Shown in pieces: positions 16,531 to 26,089 of a DNA stretch of 39,854 bases. A program made the translations under genes and the position numbers. Every line of letters begins with the position of its first letter. Position 1 is the stretch's first letter. The notes beneath the pieces are model-generated. The model saw only the letters and a list, made by a program, of their open reading frames with translations, made no database searches and was not told the DNA's origin. This DNA comes from Planctomycetota bacterium (GTDB lineage: Bacteria > Planctomycetota > UBA1135 > UBA2386): NCBI GenBank assembly GCA_020848735.1, contig JADLHO010000012.1, forward strand, positions 1-39,854, in the 5' to 3' direction.

Positions 16531-17533
16531 TTACGCCGACGTCGCGGGCGCGGTTGCGCGATCCGGCATGACCCGCACCGGATCGAACGTCCTGTCGATC
16601 GTGAGCAGTCGCAGCAGCGTGAGTGCTTCGCCGGCAGCGCCGAGCATCCGGTCCACGTTGTGGCCGCGGTCGTCGGCGGCCACGGGCACGCCCGGTACGC
16701 CCGGGCCATTCCGCCACTTCCGCACCGCACGATCCGGGATCGCGACGTCGAGCAGGTAGCGTCCGGCCGTCCGTGCGAACGCCACGTACGCCCCGTCCGT
16801 CGTGACGCGGGCGAGGTCGCAGAGGAAGTCGAGCACGCCCGCGACGCCGCCGCAGCAGCTCGGCGGCACCTACGGACCGTTGCCGTCGACCTCCGCTTTC
16901 TCGGCGGCCGCAGCGGATGCGACGACGATGGTCGCGCTCTTCGTCGCGATCTCGCGGTCTCGCCACTCGTCCGTGACCGCGGCCAGCAACCGGAACCGAC
17001 GTCCGGTGCCCGCAGGGCCGTGGCACCAGCCGCCCGCGAACGCTCCCGGTCCGCGATCCGAGTCGGCCCCTTTGGGTCCATCGCCGTCTTCGACCGCGCT
17101 CTCGATCAGCCACACCGCGACGTTCTTGTCCGCCAGGTGCAACTCGGAATCGCCGGTGGCCGCGGCGACGCGAACGAGCGCATCGGTGTCGCCGCGCAAT
17201 GCGTGCCGAACGAGCAATGCCTGGCCGACGCCGGAGTCACCCGTATCGAGCCCGGCCACGCCCAGGACGCTGCCCCTGGTCCAGCTCGCACACCCACGAC
17301 GGTCGACGCGGCGCGCAGTTCGCAGTCCCGCCGCCGCGTTCTCCAGGAAGAGGAGCACGCACGCGTTGCCCCCCATGGACGTGGGTCGCCGTGACCCGTT
17401 CGCCCTCGCTGCCGGGAAAGAGCACGGCGCCGAGCACGGTGTCGCGCAACGGGTCGCGAGCGAGCGGCTCCTGCGCCTCGGCGAGGGCGGTGATCGCGAT
17501 GGTGACGATCAGACGGAAGGCCGGGTCGCGCAT
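16531..17533 (-). pseudogene. Decayed exported LanC-like (lanthionine cyclase-like) protein
   Basis: Three minus-strand pieces join into one LanC-like alpha-toroid protein. The 5' piece (from ATG 17533) has a signal peptide, MRDPAFRLIVTIAITALAEA then QEPLARDP, and reads to ATHVHGG. There the frame changes inside a run of six G (about 17368-17373); with one G removed it continues as HGGNACVLLFLENAAAGL. The second piece holds GDSGVGQALL and GGWCHGPAGTG, where the Cys (codon 17023-17025) is the first zinc ligand of the LanC family. An in-frame TAG at 16870-16872 follows. The third piece resumes in the same frame with VPPSCCGGVAGVLDFLCDL, the CCG ligand pair found in three-cysteine cyclases such as ProcM, and ends with MLGAAGEALTLLRL. 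Two lesions make a functional product unlikely. One indel in a homopolymer could be an assembly error, but the amber codon could not be explained that way. Confidence 0.75.
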
Positions 17534-17584
17534 GCTCGCGATGGTGTTGTCGCCTGCGGGTCCGGTCCTTCAGCGGTGCGACGC

Positions 17585-17599
17585 GAACGGCAGCCGTTC
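17585..17599. repeat. 15-base interrupted palindrome upstream of kelch gene
   Basis: GAACGGC-A-GCCGTTC is a perfect dyad 113 bases before the kelch protein start, in the gap between the divergently oriented LanC-like remnant and the kelch gene. The one-base centre suits a protein-binding dyad better than an RNA hairpin. An operator role is speculation. Confidence 0.3.
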
Positions 17600-17712
17600 C
17601 GCGGAGTCCCCGCGTACTCGCGACGCGCTCCGGGGCTGAGAGACCCACCCTCGACGGCTCGCGGCTCACGAGCTACGTTCGACCGGCCGTCGACAGTCAC
17701 CGTGGAGGATCG

Positions 17713-19080
17713 ATGCGCCTGCACCTCGCCCTGTTCGTTCCGTTCGCCCTCTGCCTTCCGGCTGTTGCCCAGGGCCCATACGAGTGGCGTCTGCACACCG
17801 GCACCGCTCGGCCACCGGCGCGGAATCAGCACGTCATGGCCTACGATGCGGCGCGTTCCCAGACGCTGCTCTTCGGGGGATTCAACGGCGGCTATCTGAA
17901 CGACACCTGGGCTCTCGACGCCTCGGGCTGGCGCCGTCTGACGCCGGCGCACAGTCCTGCGGCACGTGCGCGAGCCGCGATGGCGTATGACCCCGTGCGC
18001 GAACGCGTGGTCCTGATCGGCGGCGCCGGCGGAACCGTGCTGAGCGACGTCTGGGAGTGGGACGGGTTCGACTGGACGCAGGTGTCGACCTCCATGTTCG
18101 GCGTGGACGACCACGGCGCCGCGTGCTTCAACCCGCTCGTCGGTGGAGTGTTCTACAGCAGCGGCATGACCAACCTGGTCTGGAACGGGACGAGCTGGCG
18201 ATCGCTCACCTTCTTCAGCCCGAGCGTGGTCTACGACACCGAGATGGTCTTCGATGCCGCGATGGGCGGCGTGCTGACGACGCTGGGCTCGGACACCATG
18301 TTGTTCCGGGCGGGCAGCGGCTGGACCAGGCTCACCTACGCCGAGAGCTTCTCCCTGAGGGATTACGCGATGGCGATCGACCCGATTCTCGGGCGACCCA
18401 TCTTGCAAGGCGGTAGCGGCGGCATCGGAAGCTCCTCCAGGATCGGCGCTCAGGAGACGTTTCTCTGGAATGGCTCGTACTGGGGACGCATCGCATCGAA
18501 CCCCACGCAATACGCAGGCTTCCACCTGCACGCGATGGCGTTCGACCTCCAGCGGCGTTTGTTCGTGATGTTCGGCGGCGACGTGAACCACGGTCCCGAC
18601 TTCACCGACGAGACCTGGGAGCTCGCTGCACTCTCGCCGCCGGCCGAGTTCCATGGCTTCGGAGCCGGCTGTGCCGGGGTGGGTGTGCCCGCACCGTTCC
18701 TGGGAGCGGAGACGTCGATCAATGCGGCGCCCGTGCTGGGCGGGTCTTTCACGCTCCGCGTCGACGGAGTCCCCGTGACGCAGCGGGCGTGGTTGGCGCT
18801 GGGCATGTCGGACGCGAGCTGGAGCGGCACGGGGCTGCCCCTGCCTCTCGGAATGCTCGGCATGCCGGGCTGTGAGCTGCTCGTGTCGCCGGACATCCTC
18901 GAACCCCTCGGCGTGGCCGGGGCTCCTGGCCGGGTCTGGGGCACGCTCGCGATCCCACGCGGTGTGGAGTTCCTCGGCGCGCGCTTCTTCGTGCAATCGG
19001 TGGTGCTGGCGCCGGGAGCCAATCCGGCGGGTGTGCTGTGGACCAACGGCGGGCGCGGCGTGATCGGCGCCCGCCCTTGA
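17713..19080 (+). CDS. Exported kelch-repeat protein with C-terminal planctomycete-type module
   Basis: A 455-residue exported protein. A GGAGG site (17704-17708) four bases before the ATG fixes the start. The signal peptide is residues 1-19 with mature start Gln20 (AVA-QGPYEW). Residues 30-310 form kelch-like blades with the repeating pattern MAYD.....LLFGG....DTW.....W, for example HVMAYDAARSQTLLFGGFNG and AMAYDPVRERVVLIGGAGG, predicting a beta-propeller. From about residue 312 (HGFGAGCAGVGVPAPFLGAE) to the end there is a separate beta-rich module with two conserved Cys regions and phrases VLGGSFTLRVDG, GMPGCELLVSPD and a closing GVLWTNGGRGV. The same module type ends other exported proteins in this window. 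The ligand is unknown. Confidence 0.85.
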   Translation: MRLHLALFVPFALCLPAVAQGPYEWRLHTGTARPPARNQHVMAYDAARSQTLLFGGFNGGYLNDTWALDASGWRRLTPAHSPAARARAAMAYDPVRERVVLIGGAGGTVLSDVWEWDGFDWTQVSTSMFGVDDHGAACFNPLVGGVFYSSGMTNLVWNGTSWRSLTFFSPSVVYDTEMVFDAAMGGVLTTLGSDTMLFRAGSGWTRLTYAESFSLRDYAMAIDPILGRPILQGGSGGIGSSSRIGAQETFLWNGSYWGRIASNPTQYAGFHLHAMAFDLQRRLFVMFGGDVNHGPDFTDETWELAALSPPAEFHGFGAGCAGVGVPAPFLGAETSINAAPVLGGSFTLRVDGVPVTQRAWLALGMSDASWSGTGLPLPLGMLGMPGCELLVSPDILEPLGVAGAPGRVWGTLAIPRGVEFLGARFFVQSVVLAPGANPAGVLWTNGGRGVIGARP

Positions 19081-19272
19081 GCGGGGCGGTTCGATCGGCG
19101 CGGCTCCCGAATGGCGGGAGAGTCGCATCGGGATCGGTGATGCCGACGCCGATGCTCCGCGGCCGCCGGAGGTACTCGTCCCACGCTTCCGTGTGAGGCT
19201 CGAAGCGCCCGGCGGGGACGCCATCGCCGACCGCCAGCGCGCGATCGCGCGGAAGCAGGTCGAACTCGCCTC

Positions 19273-21903
19273 TCAGAAGCCGAAGATCATCTCCGCACCA
19301 TTGCTGAGCTCGGCGAACCCCAGCAAGGGCCCACCGTTGACGGCGATCAGCGCCTGGCAGCTCATCATGCCGCCGATCAGTGCCGGATCGGCGGGGATCG
19401 ACAGGGAGGTGGCCAGCGCACCTCCGGCATTGGTGGTGCCGAACGTGAGCGCGATCAGCCCGGCGAGCGACGGTTGCACCGTGCACGCGCCGATCGCGGT
19501 GGGGCTGGCGGCGCCGACGTTGAGCAGGAGGATCACGGGCGCGGACGGCGTCGCCGCGCTCAGCGCATAGGCCTGCTGCGCACCGAGCACCGGTGTTCCG
19601 ACCACGAGGCTCGGCGTCGACGCGAGGCCGCAGCCGCTCCCGACCAGGGTGACGGCGGCCGGGTCGACGTCGCAGCTCCAGATGCTGCGGCCGTGCGTCG
19701 CGACCACGAGGGTGCGCGAGTTCTTCCAGACGAGGTCTTCGATCGGGACGATGCTCGGACCGCCGAGCGCCGGTTGCCAGGTGAGGCCGTCGTCGTCGCT
19801 GAAGTAGAGGCCGAGATCCGTGCCCGCGTAGTAGCGGGACCGTGCGACCGGGTGCTGCGCGATGCACGAGACCGGCACCGCGGGAAGTGCCGTCGCTCCG
19901 TTGCCGGCACGTGGCGACCAGCTCGCTCCGCCGTCGTTCGTGCGCCAGACATTGCCCGAGGCGAAGCCGAGGAAGGACACCGTCACCTTCGAGTGGTCGC
20001 CTGCATCGATCGCGATGCGCGCGACCCAGCGGTCAGGCAGCGCGGTCGGACTGTCGTCGGCCTTGGTCCAGGTCGGCGTGCCGGCCAGTGCGTTCGTCGA
20101 GTAGAAGACGTCGCCGTTGTTGTGGCCCACCCACACGACGTTCGGATTGCCGCGCGCGACTGCGACCGTCGAGATGTTGCAGGGCGGATTGTCGAGGTAG
20201 TGGTCGGGCCGCGGTCCACCCGGCGCGCTCGCGCTGCACGAGAGCGCCGGCTTCACGGCAACCCAGCTCGGTGGGCTGCCGGTCTTCGCGTCATTGGTCC
20301 GCCAGAGCCGCGCACCACAGGCGTAGAGCCGGTTGGGGTCGTTGGGATCCAGCAGGATGTAGGCCATGAAGTTCGGGTCCGACTCCGAGATCGCACCGCG
20401 GATGTTCGAACCCGCCGTCGCCGCGCCGTTGGTGCTGCGGCTGAGCCCGATGTTCTGGGACTGCATGTAGAACACGTTCGGGTCGCTCGGATCGGACGCC
20501 GGATAGGAGCCGTCGCCGCCACCCGGCTGGGTCCAGCCGGAGACGCCGCTGGTCGGCGTGCCGCGCGAGGTGCCATTGTCCTGGGCGCCGCCGATCACCA
20601 CTCCGGAGCTGGCATTGATGGCGCAGCCGTAGAACTGCGTGATCGCGAGCCCGCGGTTCAAGTTGGTCCAGCCCGAAGTGTTCGACACCGTCAGCACGTT
20701 GCTCGCACGCTGGATGCCGCCGTCGGTGGCGAAGTACACCGTCGTATTCGAGACGCCGTCGTAGGCGGGATGCGCCACCATGTCGTGGTGGTCGGCGTGG
20801 GCGCTGGAGGGATAGCTCGCCCACGCCGAGATCTTGGTGAAGCTCACGCCGGCGTTGGTGCTGCGGTAGAGATCGAGGCCGCCGACGACGAGGCGGTTGG
20901 AGTTGGTCGGATCGACCCAGAGGCCGCTCGTGTAGTTGCCGAGGATCGAGACCACCGCGTTGCCCGACTGCTGGGTCCAGGTGGCGCCACCGTCGAGCGA
21001 TCGCCAGACGCGCACCGAGCCACTCCGGCTCACGTTGGCGTAGACCATTCCAGGGCTCGAGCGGGCATACTCGAGCTCGACGCGCGTCGAGCTGGCGAAG
21101 GTGGGCGCGTTGGTCCAGGTCACGCCATTGTCGCTCGAGTACTGCGCGATCCCGTCGGCACGGCCCGCGACGAGCTTGTTCGGATCGTTGGGATCGAGCT
21201 TCACGTCGAGCGTCTTCGTGGTCGTGCGCTGCGACCAGGTCTGGGCACCGTCGGTGCTGCGCCAGATCCCCGAGATCGTGGCGACGACGAGGATCGACGG
21301 ATTGACGGGGTGAACCGCGATGCGGTTCACGGAGAGCCAGCCCCCATTGCGCGTGCTCGGGACCTGCGCCCAGGTCTGCCCGCCGTCGGTCGACTTGAAG
21401 AGTCCCGCACCCTGTGAGACCGCCGAGTTCGACGTGCCCTCGACGTTGGTGAAGAAGCTCTCCTCGCCGGTGCCGGCCCAGATCACGTTCGGGTCGGTCG
21501 GATCGAGCGCCATGCACGTCACGGCGAGCACACCCGGCAGGTCATCGAGCATCGTCCAGCTCGAGCCGGCGTCGAGCGACTTCCACACGCCGCCGCCGAC
21601 GGAGCCGACCCACATGATGTTCGGCGTCGTGGGATGGACGAGGATCGACCGTATGCGGCCGCCGATGTTGCCGGGCCCGAGCAAGGTCCAGTTGCTGGGG
21701 CCCGTGCTCTGGATGCTCGCCGCGAGACGCTCGCGGTGCGCGTCGAGCGCATCCTGCAGCGCGCCATAGGGAATGCTGCCGCTCTCGCCGGCGCGGGCCT
21801 GCCAGCGCAGAACGGCGCTCCGTGGATTGAGCCTCGTGTCGTTCGGCGCGTGGATCGAGCAGGCAGCCAGCAGGCCGCCCAGGAGGAGGTAGGGAGTGCG
21901 CAT
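19273..21903 (-). CDS. BNR/sortilin-like beta-propeller lipoprotein
   Basis: An 876-residue protein. The N-terminus MRTPYLLLGGLLAACSIHAP has a lipobox LAAC with Cys15, so it is probably a lipoprotein. Residues 70 to about 760 carry many BNR/VPS10-type blades: VWKSLDAGSSWTML, LFKSTDGGQTWAQV, IWRSTDGAQTWSQR, VWRSLDGGATWTQQ, VWRTNDGGASWSPR. Each is preceded by a DPNDPN- or DPTDPN-type turn, giving one or two large propellers as in sortilin and xyloglucanase-like exoproteins. No catalytic Asp pair typical of GH74 is evident to me. The last 120 or so residues (VGSGCGLASTPSLVVGTPVLG ... GFAELSNGAEMIFGF) form the C-terminal module shared with the kelch and other exported proteins here. It is intact and stands alone between short intergenic gaps. 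Confidence 0.85.
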   Translation of the reverse strand: MRTPYLLLGGLLAACSIHAPNDTRLNPRSAVLRWQARAGESGSIPYGALQDALDAHRERLAASIQSTGPSNWTLLGPGNIGGRIRSILVHPTTPNIMWVGSVGGGVWKSLDAGSSWTMLDDLPGVLAVTCMALDPTDPNVIWAGTGEESFFTNVEGTSNSAVSQGAGLFKSTDGGQTWAQVPSTRNGGWLSVNRIAVHPVNPSILVVATISGIWRSTDGAQTWSQRTTTKTLDVKLDPNDPNKLVAGRADGIAQYSSDNGVTWTNAPTFASSTRVELEYARSSPGMVYANVSRSGSVRVWRSLDGGATWTQQSGNAVVSILGNYTSGLWVDPTNSNRLVVGGLDLYRSTNAGVSFTKISAWASYPSSAHADHHDMVAHPAYDGVSNTTVYFATDGGIQRASNVLTVSNTSGWTNLNRGLAITQFYGCAINASSGVVIGGAQDNGTSRGTPTSGVSGWTQPGGGDGSYPASDPSDPNVFYMQSQNIGLSRSTNGAATAGSNIRGAISESDPNFMAYILLDPNDPNRLYACGARLWRTNDAKTGSPPSWVAVKPALSCSASAPGGPRPDHYLDNPPCNISTVAVARGNPNVVWVGHNNGDVFYSTNALAGTPTWTKADDSPTALPDRWVARIAIDAGDHSKVTVSFLGFASGNVWRTNDGGASWSPRAGNGATALPAVPVSCIAQHPVARSRYYAGTDLGLYFSDDDGLTWQPALGGPSIVPIEDLVWKNSRTLVVATHGRSIWSCDVDPAAVTLVGSGCGLASTPSLVVGTPVLGAQQAYALSAATPSAPVILLLNVGAASPTAIGACTVQPSLAGLIALTFGTTNAGGALATSLSIPADPALIGGMMSCQALIAVNGGPLLGFAELSNGAEMIFGF

Positions 21904-22193
21904 CGGTGTCGTTCGCGGGGCCGGGCAGGCGGCGAGGATGATGCGCGCTCGGTGGGGGTGGGTCGACGCCCTCGCGCGAGCGATGCGTCGGAACGTCTTG
22001 CCGGATGCGCTGGCCCGTGTGGACCCGTGGTTCCACGCGCGGGTGATGCCGTGCGAACGGGGCGCGGTGCAGCGGTCCGGCCCCATCCGGCCGGTACCGC
22101 GACCCCGCGACCACCGTCCCGCGAATCGCACCGCGCGGTGTGACGGAGCCGGTGGTGGCGCGCTCCTTCGAACGGCCCGTTCCAGGAATCGCC
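21904..22193. other. Divergent intergenic region without a recognised gene
   Basis: This 290-base gap lies between the divergently read BNR lipoprotein gene and the SBBP pseudogene and should carry both promoters. AGGA about eight bases before the ATG at 22194 is a likely ribosome-binding site. No RNA gene, terminator or clear operator is seen. Confidence 0.45.
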
Positions 22194-24425
22194 ATGACGT
22201 CCTCTCCCTCGGCCTCGCCGTTCGCGTTCCCTCTCGTTGCCATGGTTGCGACCTTGCTGGCGAGTCCGCTCGCCGCCCAAGCTGGCACCATGGTCGTGTC
22301 CCCGGCCTTCGTGCCGAACCTCGGGCAGTGGCCGGATGCCGCGGCATATCGCTGCCCGCTCGCCACGGCGACCGTGTTCGTGACCACCGACGGCTGGGCG
22401 GCGTCCTTCGCGGATGCCGAGGGCGGTGTCGCATTGGCGCTGCGCTTCGTCGATGCGCAGCCCACCGAGCCGGTGGCCGAACAACCGCTCGAGGGCGTGC
22501 ACCACTACTTCCTCGGCAGCGAGCCGGCAGCGTGGCGCACGCACGTGCCGCGCTTCGGCGCCGTCCGTCACCGCGGCATCTACCGAGGCGTCGACGCGCT
22601 GGCCTATCAGCGCGGCGGCGTGTTCGAATACGACGTGGAACTCGCCCCGGGCACGGACCTGGCCGCGGTGACGATCGAGGTGCAAGGCGCGGACGAGCTG
22701 CGACTCGAAGCGGACGGTTCGATGTTGCTCCGTGCGGAGGCCCGCACGCTCCGGCAGTCCGCGCCGAAGGGCTTCATCACCGATGTCGACGGGAGGCGCG
22801 TGCCGATCACGGCGGAGTTCGAACTGCGCGGTGCGCGGCGCTTCGGCTTCCGCGTGCCCGATTGGGACGGCCGGCGTGCGCTGGTGATCGATCCGGGTCT
22901 GACGTGGTCCACCTTCGTCGGCGGCACCGGGGCCGATCGCTTCCGTGCCGTGGCGGTCGATGCCCTGGGCCGCACCACGGTCGCCGGCGAGACCGCGTCG
23001 GCGAACTTCCCGGTGACGCTCGGTGCGTTCGACGTCAGCCACAACTCGAACAACGACGCCTGCGTCGCGCGTCTCGATCCGAACCGGTCGGGAACCGCGC
23101 AACTGCTGTGGTCGACGTACCTCGGCGGCTCCGACAACGAGGTCGCCGAAGACCTGGTCGTCGACGGCAGTGGAGTCGTCACGCTGACCGGCGGCACCGC
23201 GTCGCCGAACTTCCCGAGGACCGCCAACGCGCGCGACACCACGCTCGGCGGCCCCTTCGATGCGATCCTGGTCCGCTTCGATCCCAGTGCCAGTGGCGCG
23301 GCGCAACTGGGCTACGGCAGCTTCTTCGGCGGCTCGGCCTACGACTTCGGCAGGTGCCTCCGGATCGGCGGCAATGGCCTGGTCACCATCTCGGGTGGCA
23401 CGCAATCGTCCGACCTGCCGGTGAGCACCACCGCGTACGACACGACGTTCAACGGCTTCAGCGACGACTACGTCGCCCGCTTCGACCTGTCGCAGCCTCC
23501 GCCGCAGCAGCTCCTGGCGGCGACGTACCTCGGCGGCAGCGACAACGACTCGGGCGACGGCGAGATCGCGCTCGACGGCAACCAACGCGTCGTGTTCGCG
23601 GGGCAGACCGCGTCCACCGACTTCCCGGTCACCGCCGGCGCGCTCAGCACGAGCCTCAATCTCGGCCTGCCTGCCTCGGACGGCGACAGCTTCGTGGCCG
23701 CGCTCGACGTGACCGCAGCGCCGGCGCAACCGCTGGTGTGGAGCACGTTCTTCGGGCGCACCGCCAACGAACAGGCGCGCCGGATCGTCGTCGACGACGG
23801 CGGGATCGTCACCATCGCCGGGCTCGCGAGCACGTCGCCGACGAATCAGTTCCTGCTGACGGCCGGCGCGTTGGTGACGAACCACGCCCCGTCGCGGCAG
23901 GGGACCTTCCTGAGTCGCCTCGATCCGACGCGCGTCGGCGCGGCGCAGCTGCGCTATTCGACGCTGCTGACCCTCGTGCCGGATCAGATCGAGGACCTGG
24001 CCCTGCACGCCGACGGCAGCATGACGGTGGTGTGAGCCAGCGCGGCCGCCGGCTACCCGACGACCCCAGGCGCCTACCAGTCCTCGCACACGCCGGGCCA
24101 GCAGTACGACGCGATCATCACGCACATCGACATGCTGCCCACCGGAGTCACGCGCTACGGCAACGCGAGCGGCGGCTGCACCGGCGACCCGCGCATCGAT
24201 GTCGGTTCCATGCCCGCGCTGGGCAATGGCGCGTTCGAGATCCTCGGCGCCGGCACATCGCCGGCTTCGCCGGGACTCCTCGTTCTGTCAGGAGGCGGAT
24301 TGCCGACGCCGCTGCCGCTGTTGGGCATCGAACTGTGGGTCGATCCAGCCTGATTCCTGCTGACGGCCGGTGTGCTCGCGGACGCGACCGGTACGGCCGT
24401 GTTCGGCTTGCCGCTGCCCGTTCGG
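22194..24425 (+). pseudogene. Decayed exported SBBP beta-propeller protein (two in-frame TGA, 3' end lost)
   Basis: The frame starts at ATG 22194 (AGGA upstream) with a signal peptide cleaved near LAA-QAG at residue 29. It has an N-terminal domain opening VPNLGQWPDAAAYRC, as in DUF7948-type exoproteins, and then SBBP propeller repeats such as STYLGGSDNE and ATYLGGSDND with TASPNFPRT/TASTDFPVT units. TGA at 24033-24035 (codon 614) interrupts a repeat. In the same frame the protein continues AAGYPTTPGAYQSS and then the C-terminal module (GGCTGDPRIDVGSMPALGNG ... GIELWVDPA). A second TGA at 24351-24353 is followed in frame by FLLTAGVLADATGTAVFGLP, again module sequence. Homology then stops abruptly near 24.42 kb, where an antisense TPR remnant begins. 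A 613-residue truncated propeller could still be made and exported, but it would lack its C-terminal module. Confidence 0.8.
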
Positions 24426-24438
24426 AGCTCGAGCTCCG
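24423..24438. repeat. 16-base perfect palindrome at a gene-junction scar
   Basis: CGGAGCTCGAGCTCCG is a perfect palindrome lying exactly where the rightward SBBP remnant and the leftward TPR remnant lose their 3' ends. Its core GAGCTCGAGCTC is also the common coding string Glu-Leu-Glu-Leu, so the symmetry may be chance. Confidence 0.4.
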
Positions 24439-25916
24439 CGCGCGCGAGTGCGTCGAGCGTCTCGATCCGCTTGCGCTGCAGCTCCGACCAGGCGGCGAGC
24501 TCCGCCGGCGTGGTCAGCAGCTCCGAGAGCTCGGTGAGCGCTCGCGCGGCGCCGCGCAGTCCGTCAACACCCGTGCGCGCGCCCACGATCTCGTCGATCA
24601 CGTTCCTGGGCGCGCGGTGTCCCGGTGCGGAGCGGGCGGCGTCGAGCGCGACCGCGATGGCTTCGCGATCCACCGCGTGGAGGTCGGTCGATGGATCGAC
24701 GGGCGCCAGCGCGTGGAGCTGGGACGCGAATGCCAGCGCTTGCTTCAGTGCCTCGTCGCCGGTCTCGAGCATGCGCAGCTCGTCGAGGGACGCACGTGCC
24801 GACTGCAACGCCGTCGCGACCTCGGCGTCGAAGGGCGCGCCGCGGCGCAGCGCCGTCTCGACGAGGAGCAGAGCGACCCGCTGGCGCTGTCGGACGAGCT
24901 CCTGGACCAGCTCGCGCTCCGCAGCGCGGTCGAGACCCAGGGCGCGGACCGTGGCGAGTGCCGCGATGGCCTCCGCGGGCGCTCGCGCACGCTCGCGCAG
25001 GATCAGCTCGCGCAGGCGGGTGGCCAGCTCGCTCCGCTCGTCAGCCCCGACGGCCGGCCAGAGTTTCGTCGCCGTCGCGAGGGTGTCGAGCGAGGCGATG
25101 CGGAGCTGTGCATCCAGGAGGACGCGGCGTGCATCGACGGCTGCCGCGTGGTCCGCGGGTGCGTCGATCTACGCCGCGAGCGCCGCGCGGTCCTCCGCGC
25201 GATCCTCCGTCTGCAGCGCATGACGGAGCAGTTCGAGTGCCCCGCGGATCCCCTCCGCTTCGCCGCCGTGCTCCGCGACGAGTCGCGTGAGTCGGGCCTT
25301 CCCCACCGGCGCCGCTTCGCCACCGGCGAGCAGTTCGCTGCGTCCCGGCGCGAGCTGCACCGCGACGCGCACCGACGCGGCAGGCTCGTCGTCAAGCAGC
25401 GCGCGGAGCTCTTGCAGCGCGCTCGTCCCCTGACCCCGCTCGAGCTCGACGTTCGCCGACAGGAGGCGCAGCCTCGTCCTCTGCACCGGATCGAGGACCA
25501 GCTCCTTGCGGATCGCCACACACTCGGCCCGCGCGGCGTCGAAGAGGCGCTGTCGCAGCAGGTCCTCGGCCAGGTCGAGGCGTCGCGTCCCGCGAGACGC
25601 CGCTCAAGGCCGCGACCATGCGAGTCGCGAAGGGCTCGCCGGGCGCCAGCTCGAGCGCGCGCCGGAAGGCGGCGAGCGCTTGGTCGAGCTCGGCGAGGGC
25701 GTACTGCGCGCGACCGAGCCAGAGGAAGACCTCCGGGTTTCGCGGGTCGGTCTGAGCCGCGCGGGTGAAGCCGTCGCGCGCCGCTTCGAAGCGTTCCGCG
25801 TCGTAGGCGGCGCGGGCCTGGCGGAACTGCTCCGCGGCTTCCTGTTCGGCACCGAGGGACGCGGCGCCGAAGACGGCGGCCGCAACGAACTGGGTCGGGA
25901 TTCGCTGACAGCGCAG
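24425..25916 (-). pseudogene. Decayed exported TPR protein (no start, frameshift, amber, 3' end lost)
   Basis: Reading leftwards, a signal-peptide-like segment IPTQFVAAAVFGAASLGA begins near 25901 but has no ATG, GTG or TTG at a suitable place; ATC or CTG stands where a start would be expected. It is followed by TPR helices EQFRQARAAYDAERFEAARDGF and NPEVFLWLGRAQYALAELDQ. Near 25590 the frame shifts by one base, from ALSGVSRDA to RRLDLAEDLLRQRLFDAARA. It continues through IRKELVLDPVQRTRLRLLSA to a TAG at 25169-25171, then resumes in the same frame as IDAPADHAAAVDARRVLLDA, RIASLDTLATATKLWP and long Ala/Leu helices to RAELELR near 24.43 kb, where it meets the SBBP remnant. Four separate lesions make this a clear pseudogene. 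The original role was probably that of an exported or periplasmic helical-repeat protein. Confidence 0.75.
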
Positions 25917-26089
25917 GTCGGACCTCGCGAGCGGGCGCGGCGCCAACGGGCTCGGCCCAAGCCGGTTCCGAGTCCGCTCGGGGCCGCGTCGCGTCGCGAG
26001 CCGGGCCGTGCTGCAGCGATGGCACACGAGGCGCCGACCCTCCCCAGGCCGAGGCGATGCCCGATGGTCCCAGCAACCAGGCTCCGCCA

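Noticed and set aside
24033..24353. Recoding of TGA (selenocysteine or reassigned codon)
   Set aside because: Many intact genes here end with TGA, no SECIS-like element was noticed, and the same gene has lost its 3' end. Ordinary decay explains it better.
24372..25223. Plus-strand frame of 283 codons starting at GTG
   Set aside because: Only its first 17 or so codons are protein-like, and these are the tail of the SBBP pseudogene module. The rest is Ser/Arg-rich antisense of the TPR remnant.
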